DNA of 64,000 nt from Lactifluus volemus (Eukaryota; Basidiomycota; Agaricomycetes; Russulales; Russulaceae). The position numbers and the translations under genes are program-made. Below the pieces are notes generated by a model. It saw only the letters and a list, made by a program, of their open reading frames with translations, was not told where the DNA came from and ran no database searches. Where the stretch lies: contig WTXI01000006.1 of the NCBI GenBank assembly GCA_022376515.1, positions 1,364,001-1,428,000 on the forward strand. The letters are read 5' to 3'. Below, one piece after another: positions 22,572-35,144 of the stretch (position 1 is its first letter; every line of letters begins with the position of its first letter).

Positions 22572-24754
22572 ATGTCCCGTTCATTAATCCTCCGTCATCA
22601 TCATCTCCTCACCAAGCCTTCGTCATTCGGTCAGCCTACTTTGAGATCTCACCCACACCTCGGTGAGCACAAGGATCGCTGCCTGCCTGTTGTCAACTGT
22701 CTGAATGAGCCCACAAGTCAAACAGGGTCAACTCACTCCCGGAATACCCACATCGGAATATGAACGTAGGCGAAGACAACTTGTCGAGGGTCTTCCCCGA
22801 GGTTCCCTCGTCGTCTCTGTCGCAGGCCAAATCAAGTACATGAGCGCAGGTGAGCCATTTTACACACACACCATTCCGCGCTTACCAGAAAACCCAATAA
22901 AAAGGCATCTTGTGAGTAGTACTGTTTTTTCTTTGACTACTCTTTTACCCACTCGCGAAGCTACAAGTTTCGTCAATCTTCGGATTTTTGGTATCTAACA
23001 GGATTTGAGGAGCCAGATTCGGCGCTCATTTTAGGTTCGTGGTTCCGTATTTTACCCATTAATTGGCATATCTATGATTACACACAGAGAAGAACGGCTC
23101 GCCGCGCGGCTTCCGCATGATTCTCTATAGCACCGGCAAAGATGCGTCAAAGGAAAAGTGGGACGGCGCGTCGACGAACTTTGAAGACGTCGTCGGCCTG
23201 TTTGGCGCTGACGAAGCGCGACCACTTGAAAACTTTGTCGATGACTTGCGTGCCTTTTCCGCGCGCGCGGAACGCGTTTACGCAGATGTGCCACACGCGC
23301 ATCATCGTCATCATCAAAATCGTCGCAACTTGGCAAAGGGACTCTTGCGGTACCTCGCACACTCGACGCGATCGGCAAGGTCTGCTGACCACCCAGAAAC
23401 ATACTACCTAGACAGCATCGGCTCATCATCAAAGCGTTCGCCGCTCGCGCCGCTCGTCGGTGCACTGCGTAGCGTGAAGAGTAGGTTCGAGGTGGACTTG
23501 ATGAAAATGTCGGCGGACATCAGCGCGAAGGCACATGCCAAGGTGAGCGGTCCTCCCCTCGTCACGCACGCAGTAGTGTATATACTTATTTTATTTTATT
23601 TTTTTCATTTCTTCCTGAGAAAAGACGATGCGCTTGGCTCAGCCCGGACTCTCCGAAGCCGACCTCCACGCCCACTTTGAATACATTTGCGCGCGTGGCG
23701 GTGCGCAGCGTCCCGCTTACGTCCCCGTGGTTGCATCCGGGTAAGAGCGGCCTTGACCTTCATATCCCTCGACATCGGAGTCATTTGTTGTCTCTCTCTA
23801 GGGAGAACGCGCTGATCATTCACTATACGCGGAATGACCACCTCCTTCGTGACGGCGAATTGGTTCTCTTGGACGCAGGCGGGGAATACAAGTATGTGGT
23901 GTTCACTCTCCCCATTCCATACCACATTCAATGACACAACCCGCAGCGGTTACGCATCCGACATATGTGAGTGCCCTCTCTTCTCAAATCTATTATTTAT
24001 TTTAATTTTTTTCCCCCCAACAGCCCGCACGTTCCCCGTGAACGGTACATTCACCCCACCACAACGAGAACTCTACGCGGCCCTACTCGCCACACAAAAA
24101 GCGATGTTGAAAGAGTGCACCGTTGCGCACGGACACACGCTCGAATCACTCCACCGCCGCTCCGTCGACCTCCTCCGTGGGCAACTAGAACATATCGGCG
24201 TGCCTTGCCCGTCACCAGTCTTGGAACGCGTTCTGTACCCGCATTGTTTGACGCATCCCATCGGGATCGGTAAGCTTTTTTTGCTGCCCTCTCCTGTCTT
24301 GTTTTCTTTTTTGACACGCTGGGAAGACTTGCACGAACCAGGAACCGTGGAGAGAAGTGCGCCGTAAGTCACGGTTTGGTATATGCATAGACCCCCCCAA
24401 TTGAGTTTTTAAAATCTTAGGCTGAAGGAAGGGATGGTGATCACCATCGAGCCAGGTATGGAGAAGTTTTCATTGTTTCCCTCCCTCCTCCTCCTTGTTC
24501 TGACCCTGTTGCCTGGTAGGGGTATATGTCCCAGCTGATCCTCAGTTCCCAAAACACTTTCATGGTCTCGGCATGCGCATCGAAGACGAAGTCCTCGTCG
24601 GCACGGAACATCCCATCGTGCTTAGTGCCAACGCTCCCAAAGAGGTCTGTTCAGTTCCCTCCCTCCGTTTCTTTCTCTGTTTTGACGGCGTCGTTGTCAG
24701 ATCGAGGATGTAGAGGGCGCGTGCCAGGGAGCATTAGGGTTCGACGCATTCTGA
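22572..24754 (+). CDS. Xaa-Pro aminopeptidase, ICP55/XPNPEP3 type (mitochondrial), copy C
   Basis: M24B metallopeptidase of the intermediate-cleaving peptidase group, which trims one residue from imported mitochondrial precursors after MPP cleavage. Thirteen exons (22572-22662, 22718-22849, 22889-22911, 22968-23034, 23088-23542, 23625-23740, 23802-23891, 23947-23966, 24024-24269, 24327-24363, 24421-24455, 24520-24644, 24701-24754) sum to 1491 nt (496 aa). The first ~30 residues are His/Arg/Leu-rich without acidic residues, like a mitochondrial presequence. Then come QLTPGIPTSEYERRR, DFWYLTGFEEPDSALIL, EKWDGAST and the catalytic domain. Putative metal ligands all remain: Asp in LLDAGGEY, Asp in GYASDI, His in LTHPIGIDLHE, Glu in TIEPGVY and Glu in GMRIEDEV. 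The junction before exon 4 is uncertain: the DNA also encodes YKFRQ, which the in-frame acceptor trims. Confidence 0.85.
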
Positions 24755-24869
24755 TCTCTTATAGCAACATTTTACAAACACATTTCAACCCTACGGAGGT
24801 GAAACTTTAATTCATTCAGCAACCACCAGAACAAGAAGGGCTCCTTTCGTAGCCCACTACCCGTTTCGT

Positions 24870-26936
24870 TCAATCTGCTTCCATGCGCTCCGGAATGACG
24901 GAGGACGTTCCTATGGCGTCATCGGGTGACCCCTCGGCAGTACGCATCGCTCGTTCGATCTGTTCCTGACGCAACCATTGGTCCGCGGGCGTGAAATACC
25001 AACTAAGGATCGCAAAGATGGTCACCGCGCCAAAGATGACACAAGCAAAGTTGAACGTAGCAGCCGTCACGGGAAAGTAGAACGGCGAGATCATCACCTA
25101 AACCATGTCATATATATATATATGTCCCGTTCACAAAAAAAAAGTAAAGTTAACACGCACGGCAAAGACGAGTCCGTTGAACAGCACCGAGGAAAAGTAC
25201 ATTGGCCGAGCCCATCGTCCGAGGTGAAAACGCGACGTCTTGAAAGCGTGAGGGGTCAGCGTGAGGCGCAGCAGGGCGATGAGCCCATATGCTGCGATGG
25301 TCGGCACGGCCCCCGCCGAGGTTAGGGACGTGAAGGCCACCTGGCTCGGTAGGATGGAAAGGAGCAGCGTGGCCGCAAAGATCAGGATGATCGTGACCGC
25401 GTTCTTGGGTTGCCCCTGGGCGTCGACGCGGCCTATCCAGCTCGAGAGAGGGAGCACGCCATCACGTGCGATGGCAAAGACGAGCCGCGAAGAGGCCACC
25501 ACGGCGACGGTGGTGTTCTGGGTGGGTGCGTAACGTGAGAATGGTAGGAAACTAAAACGCGTACCATCACGAGACCGATCACTGCGATGATGGTCATGAA
25601 GATGCTGGGCCCGTTGCCGAGAGCGAGAGCGTAGACCTGCACAAATGGCTGAGGGGTATTGAGTGCGAAAAAGGTGTTCAAGTCGGGTATGCAGAATAGG
25701 AAGAGGATGGTCGTGATGAAACCGAGCACGCCGGTAGCAATCGCGCTGCTAATGATTCCTTTACTAGCGACGACACTGTAAAAGGTCCAAAACTTTTAGG
25801 ACCAACCAAAACCAAAAAAAAAAAGGTCAAGACTGACCTCGCGTGCTTGGTCTCTTCGGCAACATGACCCGAGGCATCAAAGCCAGTCAGTACTCCGGCG
25901 GTGAAGAGACTTGTGAAAACCATAAGAACGTTTGGGCTAATGATCGATCGTAAGTTTCAAAAGCTCACAATGATAGAATCCAATTCCATCCCGCAGGAGC
26001 ACCAGTTCCATTGTCTTTCAATTACTGGTGAGCAACCCTTGAGTTTTTGAAAAAAAAATGGCTATCAAACGTACATCTCAAAGTAAAGACTTCCTTTGCA
26101 GAACGAAACCCGTAGGTGTTGTGAACGGCAATGGGAAGCCAGATGAGGCAGAGGAAAAAGTCGAGCATGATGATGAAGAGCGAGAAACGGAATACGCCTT
26201 TGTACCATTTCGGAGGGAGGTAATTGATCGCGATCGAAAGGAATAGCATGGCCTCGGAGACAGCCCAGACGAATGCTCGCCATTTCACATTACCATTATC
26301 GATACCACCGGGAAAGTTGACTTGCCAAATCGCAAGTTGAGACACAATGTAATTCGCAGTTGCCTAGTCTTTCCGTCAGAACAAGCGTTGGACCAAGACA
26401 TAATCACATACTTGACAGTTTCCGGCCGTGAATGTCATCCAAGCTGTAGTGGACCACCAGGCGACGAGAAAGCCAAAGAATCGGGCATACTTTGGCCCTG
26501 CACTTTCAGCAGCCCATATGTAGATAGAACCGCTCAGAGGCAACGCAGAGCATATTTCAGCAAGGACGAAAGCGGTGATGAACATGAAAACCATGGTTAT
26601 AAGAAAAGAGGACCTAGATGGAATGAGTCCGTCAAGGTGATTGATTCAACATGCGTCACTTCGACTTTACCATACTGCGGCAGGTCCACCAGCTTGCAGA
26701 CCCAAGAAGAGGGCAGATCTAAGAAAAGGTGAGCCGGGGGCATGGTCGTGTCAAGAGCACGAAACAGACAGACCTGACACCGCCGATAAAGTTCAAAGCG
26801 ACAAAACTGGCGGCAAAGTTCTCAAGCAAGTGCCAGGTGCGATGCAAGGACTGTGCGACGACGTTTGTTCAGTTCTGAAAATCCATATCACATTTGACGC
26901 AAACGCTCTCCGCACCTGCTTATAACCGAGTTGTTG
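24870..26936 (-). CDS. APC-family amino-acid permease, copy C
   Basis: Third full permease copy. Exons give QQLGYKQVRRAF, ENFAASFVALNFIGGVR, LFLGLQAGGPAAVW, FMFITAFVLAEICSALPLSG, FPGGIDNGNVKWRAFVW, YNGTGAPAG, GFDASGHVAEE, SSRLVFAIARDGVLP, SWIGRVDAQGQPKNAV, ILPSQVAFTSLTSAGAVP and a final exon ending IPERMEAD, like copy A. Internal junctions are in frame. An ATG at 27178 opens a 90-codon frame; a GTGCGT donor 33 nt into it could join in phase to the exon starting at 26936, but the true first exon is not certain. The 3' neighbour is the aminopeptidase stop only ~115 bp away, so the two genes are convergent. Confidence 0.83.
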
Positions 26937-27235
26937 CTAGGGGGGAAAAGAATGTCAGCAATCTCTAGCTCTGTCCCAACCCCCCCGAAAGGGAGTAGGG
27001 ACAAAAGGTAAGTGTGACACTGGGGGGCTTCCCTACGCAGGTCTGAGCGCTGATCAGGTTCGAGCGGTATAATCTCAACCCCTGCTACTTTCACGAGCTG
27101 CACGCCACCAGCCTTTCTGCAGAAGAAGGTGGGTTTTAGACGCACAGACGAGGAGCAAGCAGGGATACCCGCAGCCATCCAGGGTTACACCACCATAAAA
27201 ATGGGGACGCTACCGATTGATACGAATGCTCTCAG

Positions 27236-27660
27236 CTCAGCCCACTCAAGGTTTCTGCCACCGCAGCGTCACGGACGGTTAATCTTTACCAGAAGGAGCT
27301 CATCGCTGTCCATGGAAGGAGATTCTTCGTGGTCGTCTTTGCTCTTGGTAGAAGGTGCTGACATGAGGGTTCAGGACAAGGCGACTAGTGTTCGCTTTCA
27401 GAACTCGACAGTCTTTTATCCATCCCCGCACCGCGGGATAGAACCCGATAGTTTTCTGATAGAACCCAGAAGCGAGGCACGTGACAACCAAGGCAAAATG
27501 CTAACTTTGGATAACATATAGGCAGCATCTCATAATAAGGAAACAACTTGTATCCATCGCCCGGTATATACAACACTTATACAACGAATGTCAGTTCTGT
27601 CCTGTGGTTGCGTGTGATAGACAAGAAAGAAGTCAAACAGTCCTTAAATCGGCCAAGCTC
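27236..27660. other. intergenic with permease-flank remnant
   Basis: Holds the fourth copy of the permease upstream flank (TTCGCTTTCAGAACTCG.., TCTTTTATCCATCCCC at about 27390-27430), shared with 13985, 16875 and 21970. No gene seen. Confidence 0.55.
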
Positions 27661-29543
27661 CTATCTCGGACGATTACCCCATGGGTCGGCATAGTGTCCT
27701 CCGGGTTGATTGTATCCCGAGACATAGTTCAGGTGCATGTCTTGTTGCGGGGCGGGATCGAACAACGGACGGTACGCCATCTTGCGGCGTCTTATCACGT
27801 GCGCTGCAACACCTGCGATCAGCGCTACGACAGCCGCGCTGGCACCAATGATGATGGGAATTTTATTTTTCGAGAAGAAGCTCGACTGGTTGGCGTTGCC
27901 ACTGTGATTCAAGCTTGGGGCGTTATCCACCCCGTTTAGTCGCGTCGCGACAAAGTCGGAGTGCGCATCGGCAGGATTCGTCGTGGAGAGAATCTGCACG
28001 TATGGAGTGGCGGTGCTGCTCGTGCTTCCGTCGATAAAGTCGCCGTAGTTGAGTAAGAGGTACACGTTTGATACTAACGTGCGAATGCAGGGTTCAGTGG
28101 GCTACATGGGCATGAGGGAAAGAAAAAGGTATGCCTACAAAATGTCATTCCGAGGATCATGTCGTACGTCGGGTCGTTGGCACCACTGATCGCTGGTTGA
28201 TACTTTTCAAATTCCCGTGAATCAGCTTCGCGCATGGTGTTCTTTTAGATACTCCACACGCACCGGACCATAGCAGACCTCAGTTCCATTGGCGACTTGA
28301 GCTGACCGGCTCAAATCAAGTGGATGTATGGGATATGATTGGCCATTGATTTTAAACGTCGCGTTGATCTCTGCCGAACAATCAAAGACCCAGACATCCC
28401 CACTGAATGCCTCCACATTAATCAACTGGGCTCCCTTGGCCTTGGAGTAGAATGCTTCCGCGACATACCTGCCGCACGTCGTATGTTGGTGTATAACAAA
28501 GCCAAAACAATACAAGGTACGCACGCGGGCACTTGAGGCAGTGAAAACCCAGTGTCAAAAACTGCCACCAATTGATTCGGATCATGCGTCGGTCCCAAGG
28601 AAGTACTACTCTTTGTCTGGATCGCATTCCCATCCGGGCCAGTGATCCCATTCGAATCCAAAAGTACGGAGAAGTGTTGGTCTGAAGATAGGTTGGACTG
28701 GAGTATGGTGACCGGCACCTTGGGCTGATTCGTGACCTTCTGGAACTGAGGGATTATTTGGCTGATCGTCATTTCACCGGTATACGATGCTTTCGTGTCG
28801 TTTGGTCGGTTGAGGAGGACAGAGATGAAATTAGGTGTGGTGGTGTCCTGACGGAAAATAGAATCGATGGGAGGGACGCCGGCCACACTATTGACGGCAG
28901 CAAGGACCTTAGAGCCGAGACTGGGGCCGAGACCTATTAATCCCGTTCCTTCGGGGTTCTCGGACGAGACCTCCACCTCGACTACAAAAGTTGTTGTCAG
29001 TCAATCGAATTGGGACGCCAAGAAATCTCAGGAACACACTGAACGCCTGATTTGGAACGGTGAAACCGAGGAGGCCCAACTCTGCCGTTTTCACTGGGCC
29101 TTTGGTGGGAGACCGCACACGAGATTGGTGATTCGAACTTTTCGTGTGCATGACAGAGAATGTGCATACCTGCAGCTGAACCCACGGCATACTGAATTGA
29201 GGCAGAAACACCCGTATCCTTTGCACCTGGAACTTTACCCGCGACCCAAAGATCCGAACTAATTATTTCAGAGCAACAAAGAAATCTCAATGAACAAAGG
29301 GGAACGAACGAGTGAATCCAAAACCCACCTGCCGGTGTCTATCAGGACGCTGAACGTCTTCCCCCCCATAGTGAGATTGATGTTGTAACCTCCACCGCCG
29401 ATATCTAGCCCAGATGTACCGTTGGCCGCGCGTGCAAGGAGGTCCGGGAGGGATGGAGAGCGGTGGGAGAGGTCGAGATAGGTGGCAGCGGTTATACGAA
29501 TGACATGGAGGAGGAAAACGGAGAGTAGGAGGGATGATAGCAT
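27661..29543 (-). CDS. pepsin-type (A1) aspartic protease with C-terminal membrane anchor
   Basis: Secreted or surface-anchored acid protease. The start at 29543 gives a signal peptide (MLSSLLLSVFLLHVIRITAA). The body spans about seven exons with clean GT-AG junctions. First active-site box: VLIDTGSSDLWVAGK (joined across the first intron). Second: LVAVFDTGFSLPQVPAYVAEAF. Other family marks are GTGLIGLGP, MILGMTFLSNVYLLLNYGDF and the CSAEINATF/CYGP cysteine pair. After the catalytic domain comes a Ser/Asn-rich linker, a TM segment IPIIIGASAAVVALIAGVAA, then RRRK and a Pro/Tyr/Gly-rich cytoplasmic tail ending WGNRPR. That layout (protease, linker, TM, tail) is typical of basidiomycete membrane-anchored A1 proteases. 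It looks intact. Confidence 0.9.
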
Positions 29544-31437
29544 GGTCAAGGGGAGTGGGAAGCCTTCTTGGCGTGGCACACAAGGTTGTGTATATATCCT
29601 AGTGCCCTAAGGAGACCAAACAGCCGCTGGTGCCCCTGATCGGGACAATTTGCTGTGCACGTCTTTTGTCCATCATTTGGCCCACATAAAATAAAATTGG
29701 GTGAGTTGAGGGACAGCCGAGCGAAGCGGTCAGTTCAGGGTGGGGCTTACATCAGTATAGAATAAATTGAAAGACTTGAGGGAAAGATAGGGGATCCCAG
29801 CACTAGCACTGGCAGGCGGACTCGGAGGCATGGGAAGGGACCTGGACCAGCAAGTGGACATGCTGGACAAAAAGCGCTCGTGATGCGCCCGGTGACAACG
29901 TGTTGATGCGTCCATGCTCGCAGGAACATACAAAAACATCGCTACCGCCACAGAGTTACTTGACTACATAAATCATCTGTACAGCACCGCGGGGTATGCA
30001 CCTCAGAAATGGTGTTATAACAGAAGGCGGTGTATATTGTCGGACATTAAATCAGCCGGCCAAGGTTGCGATATGCGATAGGTCGCATGGTAACAAACGC
30101 AACAAGAAACTTTGTTATAACTACCATCAATCGACCACTTCTCTTGGCTTCAACACGTCAACATGGCGCTTTCCTCTCGCGGCATGAGCGGTATGCCAGT
30201 GGCCCTACCCACAGATGCCGCCGCAGCACGCGGGCCCGGGCCGGAAGAGTTCATCGCATTACCGGTTTGCGCGACTTGTCTGTTTTCGTTGACACTCCCT
30301 GCCACAAGTTCAAATGCTTGCTACCCAAGTATGTGTCTGGCGAAGTAAGTGTCACTCAAAAATTCTCGTGCGTATTCGTGTCGCCAGTTCCAATTGTATT
30401 CTTAACAGTCAGAGCTGATGGCAGGATTCGCGCAGGAAGTATGATTGCAAAGAAAAAGTTATGTCAAAACGTATGTGTTCTTAGGAATCAAACCCACAGC
30501 AGAGGTTTGTTGCTTTGTATCGATATTTACCTGCTAAGTTATCGCAATGTTATCGGACCGCAAAGTGAGCTCAGATTTGACCGTAGATTGCGTTCGTCGG
30601 ATATCATATGTGGTGATCATTGCAGTGTTCAGCCTCAGACTTGAGAGTGCAGATCATGTTAGATCTATACAAAGATACCCCCAAAAGACGAGGTTTACAC
30701 TGATTAACACGTGAACAGCGCCGAATACCCCATCAGGTGTTTAGTACCATTTTAGGTCCATTTGGGAACAAAGTCCTAAGCGCCTATAGATACCATGCTG
30801 GTCATGCTGGCTATGAGATGGGCTGGATGGCTTAGAGTTATCGCAGAAAGGTTGATGCCCACACCGTGACAGCATGACAGCGCCCACCTACAAGCCGTTC
30901 TCAGGCTTCACGTCGTTCACGAAGTGCGAGTCGGTCTATGATTCACTGCATCATGTTCAGTTTGACGGGCCAGCTTGTGTGTGACACTCTTCGAGTCTCC
31001 AGTTAGCCTCACTGGAGCATCCAGCCGCCGCGCTCATGCACGCAGGGCTAGCGCAAGTGTCGCAAGTGTAATGTTGACGTCCAGATACCAAAAACCCCGC
31101 ACCTCTCACAGACCCTGAAACGACCGCACCTCCCCGCCCGTCTTCACCTGTTGACAACCCAGCTTACGGTTATACTTCTCTCATAATCCTCCCGGAGAAT
31201 AGTGGCGATAGGATGCACAACCTATTTTCGACTACACGAGGGATTCGGCAATCATTAGATGTAATTTGTTCTCATCAATCAGGCAAGGCTCAACGTATAT
31301 GGCAACCGTATAGAATTTCGTGTCGACCCACTCACGTTTGATACATCATAGAAGTCACTAATATACAAGGAAGCGCAGTTTCATGGGGTCGATAGTTCAT
31401 GTGACTACAAAATGGCAGTCCGAGGTGCCATCGTGAT
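29544..31437. other. long gene-poor stretch between protease and Argonaute
   Basis: About 1.9 kb with no confident gene. A plus-strand frame at 30066-30644 begins with an Arg/Ser/Thr-rich, acidic-poor stretch (MVTNATRNFVITTINRPLLL) that resembles a mitochondrial presequence. The rest shows no family, so I do not call it. A 28-bp CAGCCGCCGCGC-type word near 31018 recurs imperfectly at 14439. Confidence 0.4.
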
Positions 31438-34400
31438 TCAACAAAAGTACATGTGGTTCCTCATACTTTCGTGCGTCTGTTGGAAAGCCTGTCGAAACGC
31501 CTCCAACGTCACTGTCTCTGTGTTGTCGAGGTCTAGGTGGAGTTGCGGATCGAAGTGGCATCGTGCCCGAGAGCACGCGATCTCGGCGTCTAGGACAGAA
31601 TATCGTCAGTCGTAAACTATGAAGACAGCGAAGGAGGTTCACAGTAGAGGGGCACGGGTATGGCGGCAGTGGTCGTCGCACGCGCGTTGATATGACAAAG
31701 TGCATATGTCAGAGATTGTATATCATCGGCCCTTGCGGACATCGGTCAGCTTTGACAACTACTTCGCTGAGAAAATGCGACAAACGTGAAATTGTTGTCG
31801 TCGACAAGGACGTTGTAATGTGTTGGACGACTAGTGCCAAGGAGTCCTCCGTGACTTAGGAGGAAAAAGTCAAATCGAACTGGGTCGACGATGTCGGTAT
31901 CGACAACCGTCCCCGCTGGGCAATTCCCGCTTCGGTCCCCATCACTTGCAGACTTTGGGAAGAAACGAACGCGATGCCGCTTGCCAACGACGATAAGGGT
32001 AATTTTAGGCTGAATACCCAGTTTTTCGCATGCACCTACGGCGAAGTTTTGGAATAACACAAGATATAGAGCAGGTGGGCATACTGCGTATGAGCGGAAC
32101 CTCATTTTCGAGAACCGCAGCGAATTGTCCCTCTGACACGCCACCTAAAAGGAATGTTTGTGGCCAACATGGGGACAGCATTGAACCACTAACCATGATA
32201 GAACAAAAGGCGCTTAGGAAACTGTCCCGTTGCGTCCCTATATTGTTTGAGCACGTACTGTTGTTGAGTCAGTTATCATGCTCTCCTGCGGGCAAGTAAC
32301 AACGCACCATGCACATAGACTCCATCGCTTCGATGAGCTCCTTTCGAGATGTTTGCACTTCCATAGTCGAAACATATCGAACAGCATTGTTGTCGATACT
32401 GCCAACGAGGGAGGCGAAGGAAGGGCGGTCAACTGACCCTGAGGCAGGGTGAACGACATGCGTGCCTGACCAACAAAGCGGTAAATAGGACGCCCCTCTA
32501 CACTGAATTGACAGGATAAGACTTGCCCATGACTATAGTCGGGTTCTCAGGATCCGTCAGGAATGAAACATCCTGCGGTTCTAGGATGGCGTTGACACCA
32601 CCAAGCTTTGCATTCAACCTAATGGGGACTATATCAGAGTGCTGAGGGGAGCAGCAAAGTACCTACTTGAGGGTCACGTTGGCATAGTAGTGGGGGCTCC
32701 CAGAGATGCACTTTTGTGATTTCATGCATTGGGTGGCAATACCCACCTGCAGGCCAAGATTGGCGTCTCCCAAGCCAGAAATGTCAAACAACAATTACCG
32801 TGACATCACCGAAACTCACATACGAATACATATGTCAGAATCGCGTTCATAATAATACAGGTCAATATGTACTCACTATTTGACAGCAGCATAGATGCTG
32901 TTTCCTTCTTCCGGGAGGATGACTACTATCAGCATGGGAAGATGTCCAGAACGATGTCGACATTCATCACAAGCGGCTTGAAGTTGCTGCAAGACTATCA
33001 GGAAATTTCTGAAGGTTGGCGATAAGACGACAGACCTGGGAGATATGTCCCTGTCCCTGTTCCCACCTTGTGAGTGTCGGTTGGGAGTTGATGGTCATTC
33101 CTAGGAAGTCTAGTGAGGATGAAAGGCACTAAGTATGTGTGAAGTGGCTGTACCAGTAGCTCCACAACTTTTGACGAAATTACTAGTCATTTGATCGGCA
33201 GCCACCTTGTCGAATCGTTGCTGTCCCTCATAAATGATAACAATCCAGTTTGGGACAGTAGATGGGGAATACATGTGCCTGTCAATCCTTCGACAAGGCG
33301 TTAACGAATCGTGAAACTAGCCAGAGTGGGAAAACGTACAAATTCCACGAACCGTCCCGTGGTTTCTGGTATAAACACCTCGAATCATTTTTCAATGAGA
33401 AAAAAAAAAGAAAAATCGCGTACAGCCGTAGGCTGTTTGGAAACTGGATGGTACTTCAAAGTTGGTGCATCGAGAACGCGGCCCTGAATTCCCAGAGGTT
33501 CATTTTCGACAACCATGCCAAACTCCTGGATATACGATGATCGTCCATATTCGAGCACCTGCGGGAAAATGGTCAGCAGGCAAGCTGAAAGTGCACGTGC
33601 GTACTGTGAACGTACAGAGTAACCATTGCGGATACTGGCTAAACGATCATTGGGATGTTGTTTGGAGAACTCAATGAGGGCAGGTGTCATGTCCGGGGGT
33701 ACCTGTCCTCGCACTATCTGACCAGGGGGGACGTCGCAGAGCTCAAGCGGGATCAAGGCGCCCGTTGAAAGCTGCAGAAAATGAGCTATCCGGAGGACGG
33801 GGCTGCGGAGATGCACAAACCTCGACACAAATGACATCAGGGTACAGGAGTGGTCGATTCAACTTACCCCTGAAGTAGTTGGCTACTGTCATTTGTGGAC
33901 CATGCGAAACTTCGAACGCTAGGCTACTAGCTCCCTCGCTGCTCAGCTTCTTGACTACCCGCTGTCTCGGGATCTGGTGGCCTTGGTCAAGTTGACCGTG
34001 CGATGTCGTGACCTTTATACCCAGGATAAACCCCTGCAAACGGATTCTTTCCCATTCGGAAAGTTGGCTCGGCGAGAGAGCGTTGGGATTTCCTTGTCTG
34101 CCAAGGAATTCGAGGGCTAGGTCGATGAGTGGACCTGGTTTGTATGTGGCAGCCGTGGATACGTCGACATTGATCAGCATGCGGCCAATAGCAGGTCGCA
34201 CTGATTGAAAATAGCCACGCCATAAGACCATCCCACGGCCAATGTCCCTTTTCTCTGTATCTGTGAAGAATGAACGATCACTGTATGACCACTTCATCTT
34301 TGGATCCATGCGAATCGCTACATTCAGTACCTGTCCAGGGACGTGGTTAAAGATGCAACTGCAAACAGAAACTAGACTGCGCGTACTGTTATTGCCGTCA

Positions 34401-35144
34401 AAACACTGTTGTCATGGCTCTGCACGCCTTGTATGAAGCTTTGAAGGAGCCTGGAAGTTGATTGGACATAAGTTAACCCAGGGAAGGACGAATACACATA
34501 CTCAGTGTTGATCGAAGCAACATGGGTCAAGGTAACTCGATACTCTACAGGCCCCATGGGGACCACAAACTAGGACATGGATGGTCGGTCAAATGGAACA
34601 ACGATCTTGCAACCTGGAAGACTCACCTCGCGTGCACCCTCGAACGGGAGTTCGAACGTCTTGAACAGATTTCTACGGCCATCGTACACTCCGGGTCTCG
34701 AAAAAAGTTCTGGTTCCGCTGCTTGTAGAGTGTTTAGGATTTCGAAAATTTCTGAGGCTGAACTTTTGCCCTCAGGGAGGATGACTACGATAAGCAGTGA
34801 TCAGCGGTATACAGTTGTGGGAAAATATCAGGCTTACCGACTATATCATGGCAGAGAATTCGAGGGATCTATTCAATAGACGTCTTCGAGAAGAAAAAAG
34901 ACATACCATCATAATGATAGATCGTCCCCTGGTTGGGCTTGATCCCGAACTCGAAGTGATTGGAGATTACTTTAATCTGCCTTCCGTCATTCTCATTCCC
35001 GTGTGCTGGACGCTGGGCAGCGGGGACAAGAGATGCGGCTCCGCGGCGACCTCCACCGCGATGGGGTGTACCGCTAACACTACCACGCGGGCCACCATGC
35101 GTGCCACCATGGGTTTGTTCAACAGAAGCAGTTGTTGAAGACAT
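31438..35144 (-). CDS. Argonaute protein with substituted PIWI catalytic residues
   Basis: Small-RNA-binding Argonaute of the fungal silencing pathway. The start at 35144 gives a Gly/Arg/Thr-rich N-terminus, then [20 protein letters not shown] (N domain). Further exons give [20 protein letters not shown] and [19 protein letters not shown] (linker 1), YPDVICVE and [12 protein letters not shown] (PAZ), then [29 protein letters not shown] (MID) and [17 protein letters not shown] (PIWI). The C-terminal exons give [36 protein letters not shown] and HMYFC. At the catalytic positions the gene reads VMGTHVVHP (usual GADVxHP), [10 protein letters not shown] (usual YRDGVSEGQF) and HYNVLVDD (usual HYHVL). 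Both Asp and the His of the slicer tetrad are therefore replaced, while the SRKELIEAM glutamate finger remains. One intron (32526-32466) must be GC-AG. No stop or frameshift was found. Confidence 0.9.

Larger units (their letters stand above)
22285..27235. repeat. duplicated cassette, copy C
   Basis: Second copy of the unit at 8690-13945: ILPSHLI remnant, aminopeptidase and permease in the same order and orientations. Confidence 0.85.

Noticed and set aside
30066..30644. 192-aa frame with a presequence-like N-terminus
   Set aside because: Only the first ~40 residues look gene-like; no recognisable domain follows and no splice model improved it.
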